Origin: Rhodocyclaceae bacterium
Lineage (GTDB): Bacteria > Pseudomonadota > Gammaproteobacteria > Burkholderiales > Rhodocyclaceae
Assembly (NCBI GenBank): GCA_017444505.1
Contig: JAFSWK010000107.1
Location: 1-10,765, forward strand
Direction: 5' to 3'
DNA: 10,765 nt
The translations under genes and the position numbers were made by a program. Below are positions 7,296 to 10,765 of this stretch, piece by piece; positions within the stretch are counted from its first letter, which is position 1; each line of letters begins with the position of its first letter. Below the pieces are notes generated by a model. That model worked only from the letters and a program-made list of their open reading frames with translations. It was not told where the DNA came from and made no database searches.

Positions 7296-7448
7296 ATGTT
7301 GAAGAAGGCAATCAGGGCGAAATACACGCCCGAGTTCAGGCACGAAGCGGTGTGCATGACCGAAGCCAAGGGCAACATTGCCGAGGCTGCACGCAGCCTC
7401 GGCGTGCCCGAGCAGGCGCTGTTCAATCGGGACAAAGCTGCGCTGTGA
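7296..7448 (+). pseudogene. IS3-family transposase OrfA, truncated
   Basis: The 50-residue product begins MLKKAIRAKYTPEFRHEAV and continues KGNIAEAARSLGVPEQALF, which matches the N-terminal helix-turn-helix of IS3-type OrfA proteins (form: YTPEFR.EAV ... AEAARxLGVPxQTLxNWVK). Where the family normally has NWVKA, this copy reads NRDKAAL and stops. It lacks the C-terminal leucine-zipper part and the frameshift region needed to make the fused transposase, so it cannot be active. A leftover DNA-binding peptide could still be made. Confidence 0.78.
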
Positions 7449-7528
7449 CGTACGCCTGCGTTGACCGTATGCACTCCGACTACCCCTTAACCGTGTTCTG
7501 CTGCGTGCCGCAGCTAGCCACAGGTTAA
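7448..7528 (+). pseudogene. IS3-family transposase OrfB, N-terminal fragment
   Basis: In a frame different from orfA, TYACVDRMHSDYPLTVFCCV is read, ending at TAA 7526-7528. This resembles the start of IS3-type OrfB, which often reads KYAxIDxHRxxYPVxxLCRVL. The rest, including the DDE catalytic domain, is absent. With no start codon of its own and a few substitutions at usually conserved sites, it is a relic. Confidence 0.6.
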
Positions 7529-7564
7529 GTCTCAAATGCTTGAGTAGAAATACCCGTAAAAGAC

Positions 7565-7587
7565 GTTGCAAATCAACAGGTTGCAAC
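7565..7587. repeat. Short inverted repeat just upstream of the putative wzt promoter
   Basis: GTTGCAA (7565-7571) and TTGCAAC (7581-7587) are exact reverse complements with nine bases between them. The second arm ends six bases before the putative -35 box, a position where an operator would be possible. Seven-base arms can also occur by chance. Confidence 0.4.
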
Positions 7588-7592
7588 GCACC

Positions 7593-7621
7593 TTAAACGC
7601 CCGAACCCGTGGTGGTACAAT
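7593..7621 (+). promoter_or_regulatory. Putative sigma-70 promoter for the polysaccharide genes
   Basis: TTAAAC (7593-7598) and TACAAT (7616-7621) are spaced by 17 bases, the ideal distance. The -10 box matches TATAAT at five of six positions and the -35 box matches TTGACA at four of six. It lies downstream of the insertion-sequence relic and in the right direction for the Wzt-type gene. Confidence 0.45.
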
Positions 7622-7703
7622 GGACAAATCTTCGTCAATGAGGGGGAACCTTGTACGTTTTGAAGAGAGCGAGGGCGAACCCGAGGGCTTGCTGTGCGGC
7701 TGT

Positions 7704-7741
7704 CATGCTCCCTGTTAAGTGCTACCCAGGGTAGGCTGTGC
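7704..7741 (+). promoter_or_regulatory. JUMPstart-like leader element
   Basis: The segment contains CATGCTC, CTGTTAAG (7712-7719) and CCCAGGGTAGGCTGTGC (7725-7741). The classical JUMPstart element of surface-polysaccharide operons, as I remember it, contains CAGTGCTC, CTGTTAAG, CCAGGGGCGGTAGCGTG in the same order, with the ops pause site in the last part. Here the blocks keep their order but spacing differs by several bases and ops is imperfect. RfaH-type antitermination is a possibility, not a demonstration. Confidence 0.35.
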
Positions 7742-7791
7742 GAACAGTCCTTGGATTTTGCTCGCCCCCAAAGACACGCAAGGGTTTGCCT

Positions 7792-9207
7792 ATGTCCTCT
7801 GAGCAAAACAGCAACATCGCCATCAAGGTTGAAAACCTGAGCAAGGCTTACCAGATTTACGGTCAACCGAACGACCGCCTCAAACAGTTTGTAATGCCCC
7901 GCCTGCAAAGGGCGGCAGGTATGACTCCTCGGCGGTATTACCGCGACTTCTGGGCTTTGAAAGATGTGTGCTTTGAAGTCAAGAAAGGCGAAACCGTCGG
8001 CATTGTCGGTCGCAATGGCAGTGGCAAGTCCACGCTGCTGCAACTAATCTGCGGCACGCTCACTCCCACCGCAGGCAGCATCCAAACCCGTGGACGGATT
8101 GCCGCCTTGTTGGAACTGGGGTCTGGTTTCAACCCGGAATTTACCGGGCGAGAAAACGTATATCTCAACGGGTCAATATTGGGGTTGAGCAACACAGAAA
8201 TCGACGAGCATTTTGACGATATCGCTGCATTTGCAGATATTGGTGAGTTTATTGAACGTCCGGTTAAAACGTACTCTAGCGGAATGTATGTTCGCTTGGC
8301 ATTTGCAGTTCAAGCAATGATGGATCCCGATATCCTGGTTGTTGATGAAGCGCTGGCCGTTGGTGACGAGAAGTTCCAGAGAAAATGTTTTGCCCGATTG
8401 GAATACCTCAAGGGGAACGGATCGTCGATTCTTTTTGTATCGCATGCTGCCGGAAGTATTATCGAGCTATGCCAAAAGACACTGCTGCTTGATCATGGCA
8501 GGCGCCTTATGTTTGGGTCGTCTCCTGCTGCCATACGAGCCTACCAAACATTGCTTTATGCTCCGGTCGCTTCCCAAGAGCGCTTGACTCGCGAGATTCT
8601 TGCGATGGATCAGGCGAACCTCATGCAAGATAATAATCAAAGCGCTTTGGAGCAAACGCTTGAAGATGCCCCTCATTTTCCTCATCAAACTGAAACTGTT
8701 GCTAAGCCAGATGAGCAAATCCGGGATGCCTATGATCCAAATCTTGTTCCCGAGACGACTACAGTTTACCCCTCTCTCGGTGCAGTAATCGATTCTATCC
8801 AGATAAGCAATGGCAGTGGTCAGACAGTCAATGTTTTGCAACCTGGTGAGATCTACAATTTTGTAGTGGCCGGTCGCTTTTTAAGAGATTTCAAAGGTGT
8901 TTATTTCGGTGTTCATATTAAGACAGTTTCGGGGGTTGAAATAACAGGGCAACGGTTTCCGGAGCAGGGGGTATATTTGGAAAATGTCATCGCAAAAGAG
9001 TCATTTAGGGTCTGCTTTTCATTCCGCATGGACTTATTACCAGGAGTGTATTTTGCCGGCGGAGGAGTTTGGTCGAAGGAAGAGCCGGTTTGTGCGCATC
9101 GGATTGTAGATGCTCTCATGTTTCGAGTTTCTCAAGATGAGCGTAGATTGTCTTTTGGCTATGTTGATTTGTCTAGCATGGAACCAAGCGTGCAAATCAA
9201 ATCTTGA
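7792..9207 (+). CDS. wzt: Polysaccharide ABC transporter ATP-binding protein with C-terminal glycan-binding domain (Wzt type)
   Basis: The 471-residue protein powers export of a finished, undecaprenyl-linked glycan across the inner membrane. Its ABC domain has Walker A GRNGSGKST (73-81), a signature YSSGMYVRLAFAV (161-173), Walker B DILVVDEALAVGD (180-192) and switch histidine H218; the SSGM signature is typical of O-antigen and teichoic-acid exporters. A variable linker (about 240-325) leads to a Wzt-C-like beta-sandwich (about 330-465, VDSIQISNGSG-like start, LQPGEIYNFVVAGRF, MDLLPGVYFAGGGVWS), which in known systems reads the terminal modification of the glycan. The start is ATG 7792 with AAGGG seven bases upstream. 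The permease partner Wzm, usually the gene just before, is absent. Base composition changes inside the gene at about 8160. It is followed after five bases by a sulfotransferase gene. Confidence 0.92.
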   Translation: MSSEQNSNIAIKVENLSKAYQIYGQPNDRLKQFVMPRLQRAAGMTPRRYYRDFWALKDVCFEVKKGETVGIVGRNGSGKSTLLQLICGTLTPTAGSIQTRGRIAALLELGSGFNPEFTGRENVYLNGSILGLSNTEIDEHFDDIAAFADIGEFIERPVKTYSSGMYVRLAFAVQAMMDPDILVVDEALAVGDEKFQRKCFARLEYLKGNGSSILFVSHAAGSIIELCQKTLLLDHGRRLMFGSSPAAIRAYQTLLYAPVASQERLTREILAMDQANLMQDNNQSALEQTLEDAPHFPHQTETVAKPDEQIRDAYDPNLVPETTTVYPSLGAVIDSIQISNGSGQTVNVLQPGEIYNFVVAGRFLRDFKGVYFGVHIKTVSGVEITGQRFPEQGVYLENVIAKESFRVCFSFRMDLLPGVYFAGGGVWSKEEPVCAHRIVDALMFRVSQDERRLSFGYVDLSSMEPSVQIKS

Positions 9208-9212
9208 TCGCC

Positions 9213-9773
9213 ATGAAAATAGTAGGTATCGGTTTAAATAAAACGGGCACCAAGACCCTCGGGTGGTGCATGAAGTACTGGGGGTTTAGTCACGTTTCAT
9301 GTAGCGAGGACGCGTTCAAATTATATTGTGATGGTGATTTCGAAAAATTGCTGTCATGGGTTGATGCTTACGACAGTTTTGAAGATTGGCCTTGGCCATT
9401 GTTTTATCAGCTAATTGATAGACGGTTCCCGGGTTCGAAGTTTATACTGACAAGACGAAAAGATCCAGAAACTTGGTTTGCAAGTCTTTGTGCGCATGCT
9501 GATCGCACAGGTCCAGCTATGTTCCGTAAACATATTTATGGGCACGAAATGCCGCACGCTCATAAAGAGCATCACATAAAAATTTACATCGAGCATTTGT
9601 CCGCATGCAGGGAATATTTTAAAAATCGACAAAGTGATTTTCTCGAGGTTTGTTTTGAGGATGGTGATGGCTGGGGTGAGTTAGCTAGTTTTTTAGGGCT
9701 TCCGTTGCCGCTGATCAAGTTTCCTCATGAGAATAGAAATCCGGTTAATCATATTAATCAAGAGAAGCCATGA
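9213..9773 (+). CDS. Sulfotransferase family protein (Sulfotransfer_4-like)
   Basis: The 186-residue protein starts directly with a beta strand and the 5'-phosphosulfate-binding loop of PAPS-dependent sulfotransferases, KIVGIGLNKTGTKTL (2-16). The 3'-phosphate-binding segment KFILTRRKDPETWFASL (76-92) carries the expected arginine and serine. DSFEDWPWPLFYQ (54-66) is also typical of this bacterial family. It would transfer sulfate from PAPS to an unknown hydroxyl or amine acceptor, probably a sugar or lipid given the neighbours, and act in the cytoplasm since it has no signal or membrane segment. It is slightly short for the family but both cofactor loops are intact. ATG 9213 is preferred over an in-frame TTG at 9204 that would overlap wzt; neither has a clear ribosome site, so translation may depend on wzt. 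It is AT-rich compared with the first 8 kb (38% G+C in the 60 bases from 9601). Confidence 0.86.
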   Translation: MKIVGIGLNKTGTKTLGWCMKYWGFSHVSCSEDAFKLYCDGDFEKLLSWVDAYDSFEDWPWPLFYQLIDRRFPGSKFILTRRKDPETWFASLCAHADRTGPAMFRKHIYGHEMPHAHKEHHIKIYIEHLSACREYFKNRQSDFLEVCFEDGDGWGELASFLGLPLPLIKFPHENRNPVNHINQEKP

Positions 9774-10765
9774 TGACTAATATTCAAAGTTGGTCTAATG
9801 ATGACAAAAGAGATGTTATTCGCTACTTGCTGGTGAATAGCTATCGCTCCGAACGTCTCAGACTTTTGTATGTTTCAACGCCCAAAGTTGCGTGTACAAA
9901 ACTCAAGTGGTGGTTTGCGGATTTGGAAGGATTTGCTGAAAGCATACGAAAAAACACCGACAACAGCATTGAGTCCAGTCCAGATCTTGTTATCCACGAC
10001 TCTATACAAAAGTTTGCGCCACTCACAGAAGAGGATATTTGCGAGGCACTCGAGTCGGATTCGTTTTTCATATTTTCTCTCGTAAGAAACCCGTACAAGC
10101 GAATATTTTCTGCTTGGCAATCCAAGCTCTTATTGCAAGAGCCGATTCAGTCTAAACCGTATATAGACAAGGACTTTTTTCACCATCCAGTTGAAACGGC
10201 AGATGATGTTGCACATGCATTTGAAGCTTTTTTGGAATATCTCGCTGAAAATGAATCCCCCTCCTTTTGTGATTTGCATTGGACTCCGCAGGCAGATTTG
10301 CTGCGCCCAGATTTAATCGATTATTCATGCATTACAAAAATCGAGGAACGCGAGAATCTCACTGGGAGACTTCGTGATTGGTTGGGCGTTCGTATACCCA
10401 GTCCATTTGAAGGGAATGTACTTAACGATAGTCTTATCCCTTATATGCCGGAGTTGATTACACAACGTAGCGCAGAATTAATCTGCTCAATGTACAGCCA
10501 TGACTTTGATGTATTTTGTTACGACAAACAAATCCCTACTGGAAAAGAAGGGCTTTCATCGGAGCAATTTGATGTTGCTCTCAAGGCAGTCAAGCACATT
10601 CGTGCACGGCTTCAGCGTTTTGGCGAGCGCAATGAGTTAATCGGAAGGCTTAACTGTACGTTGGTAGAACGCGACAGGCAGATTGCCAGCCTGACGCAGG
10701 CGGTGAGCGAACGCGACAGGCAGATTGCCAGCCTGACGCAGGCGGTGAGCGAACGCGACAGGCAG
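9770..10765 (+). CDS. Sulfotransferase family 2-like protein with coiled-coil repeat tail (3' end outside window)
   Basis: An open frame of 332 codons runs from ATG 9770 (or the adjacent ATG 9773) to the window edge. Residues 1-255 resemble Sulfotransfer_2 enzymes, which sulfate carbohydrates using PAPS: phosphosulfate loop LLYVSTPKVACTKLKWW (32-48), 3'-phosphate site FSLVRNPYKRIFSAW (102-116), and a C-terminal YSHDFDVFCYD (242-252), a typical end of this fold. After a short helical link (FDVALKAVKHIRARLQRFG) the chain enters 14-residue units ERDRQIASLTQAVS, predicted to form a coiled coil. Such a tail is not part of ordinary sulfotransferases and may mediate oligomerisation or anchoring, or lead into another domain beyond the window. 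It overlaps the preceding sulfotransferase gene (ATGA). The enzyme domain is AT-rich while the repeats are GC-rich. Confidence 0.85.
   Translation, partial: MMTNIQSWSNDDKRDVIRYLLVNSYRSERLRLLYVSTPKVACTKLKWWFADLEGFAESIRKNTDNSIESSPDLVIHDSIQKFAPLTEEDICEALESDSFFIFSLVRNPYKRIFSAWQSKLLLQEPIQSKPYIDKDFFHHPVETADDVAHAFEAFLEYLAENESPSFCDLHWTPQADLLRPDLIDYSCITKIEERENLTGRLRDWLGVRIPSPFEGNVLNDSLIPYMPELITQRSAELICSMYSHDFDVFCYDKQIPTGKEGLSSEQFDVALKAVKHIRARLQRFGERNELIGRLNCTLVERDRQIASLTQAVSERDRQIASLTQAVSERDRQ
10625..10765 (+). repeat. Tandem 42-base repeats encoding 14-residue coiled-coil units
   Basis: Two exactly identical 42-base units (10667-10708 and 10709-10750) and 15 identical bases of a third (10751-10765) reach the window edge. 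The 42 bases before them (10625-10666, ERNELIGRLNCTLV) are a diverged unit in the same register, sharing ER..., I and L positions. The perfect DNA identity, including silent positions, means recent expansion or homogenisation. The array surely continues past the window. Confidence 0.93.

Larger units (their letters stand above)
7281..7528 (+). mobile_element. Decayed IS3-family insertion sequence
   Basis: A strong ribosome site (GAGGAGAGG, 7282-7290) precedes a truncated orfA, directly followed in another frame by a fragment that resembles the start of orfB. Roughly the second half of orfA and nearly all of orfB are missing. Clear terminal inverted repeats and a target duplication were not found, so the borders are only approximate. 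The relic separates the sulfate-activation operon from the polysaccharide genes. Confidence 0.7.
7529..7791 (+). other. Non-coding leader region upstream of the Wzt-type gene
   Basis: These 263 bases carry no credible gene on either strand. They hold a short inverted repeat (7565-7571/7581-7587), a possible promoter (7593-7621), a small hairpin GGGCGAACCC, and a JUMPstart-like segment (7704-7741). The long leader after the putative promoter (about 170 bases) fits transcripts of polysaccharide loci that are controlled during elongation. Confidence 0.5.

Noticed and set aside
7254..7300. Possible left terminal inverted repeat of the insertion sequence (TGACGCACAACGC)
   Set aside because: No matching right end was found near 7528 or further on, so the border cannot be supported.
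7738..7791. GTG start 18 codons upstream for the Wzt-type protein
   Set aside because: ATG 7792 has a well-placed AAGGG and gives the usual short N-terminus before the ABC domain. The extra residues overlap the JUMPstart-like segment.
7573..8043. Minus-strand open frame of 156 codons across the wzt leader and 5' end
   Set aside because: Part of it is the complement of the Walker A region of the ATPase; the rest covers the leader with promoter-like signals. No family features are seen.
10625..10765. CRISPR-like array
   Set aside because: The repeats are directly adjacent with no spacers and in frame with a protein, so they are coding tandem repeats.

Overview
The window looks like chromosomal DNA of a GC-rich proteobacterium, probably a betaproteobacterium. 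The basis is the strong G/C preference at third codon positions, the character of the AlaRS, CysQ and CysNC proteins, and a Wzt-type polysaccharide gene. No species can be named from the sequence.

Layout. (1) Positions 1-493 hold the 3' end of alaS, closed by a near-perfect intrinsic terminator. A second, T-tract-less palindrome and a weaker minus-strand terminator follow. (2) cysQ (PAP phosphatase) lies on the minus strand at 695-1498. (3) Divergent from it, only 45 bases away, is a tightly packed plus-strand block at 1544-7256: cysD with an unexplained N-terminal domain of about 195 residues, a bifunctional cysNC, a small membrane protein, a TauE/SafE-type permease, a lipoprotein and another small two-helix membrane protein. 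Spacings are 0-40 bases with two start/stop overlaps, so this is probably one operon. It would join sulfate activation (ATP + sulfate to APS to PAPS) to a four-component membrane module that may carry a sulfur oxyanion. (4) Positions 7281-7528 hold a decayed IS3-family insertion sequence. (5) After a 263-base non-coding stretch with a possible promoter and a JUMPstart-like motif comes a surface-polysaccharide locus: a Wzt-type ABC ATPase with a C-terminal carbohydrate-binding domain, then two unrelated sulfotransferases. The second runs off the window in exact 42-base coiled-coil repeats.

How the parts fit. CysD, CysN and CysC make PAPS, sulfotransferases use it as sulfate donor, and CysQ removes the PAP by-product. 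Both supply and use are therefore within 10 kb, which suggests (inference) that the cell exports a sulfated surface glycan. Base composition changes sharply inside the Wzt gene. The first 360 or so bases resemble the rest of the genome (58% G+C in one 60-base sample), while from about 8160 onward samples fall to about 40%. The polysaccharide part thus looks like a transferred or swapped cassette.

Most notable points: the CysD N-terminal domain, the four-gene permease module, the composition break inside wzt with no adjacent permease gene, the JUMPstart-like leader, and the coiled-coil-tailed sulfotransferase.
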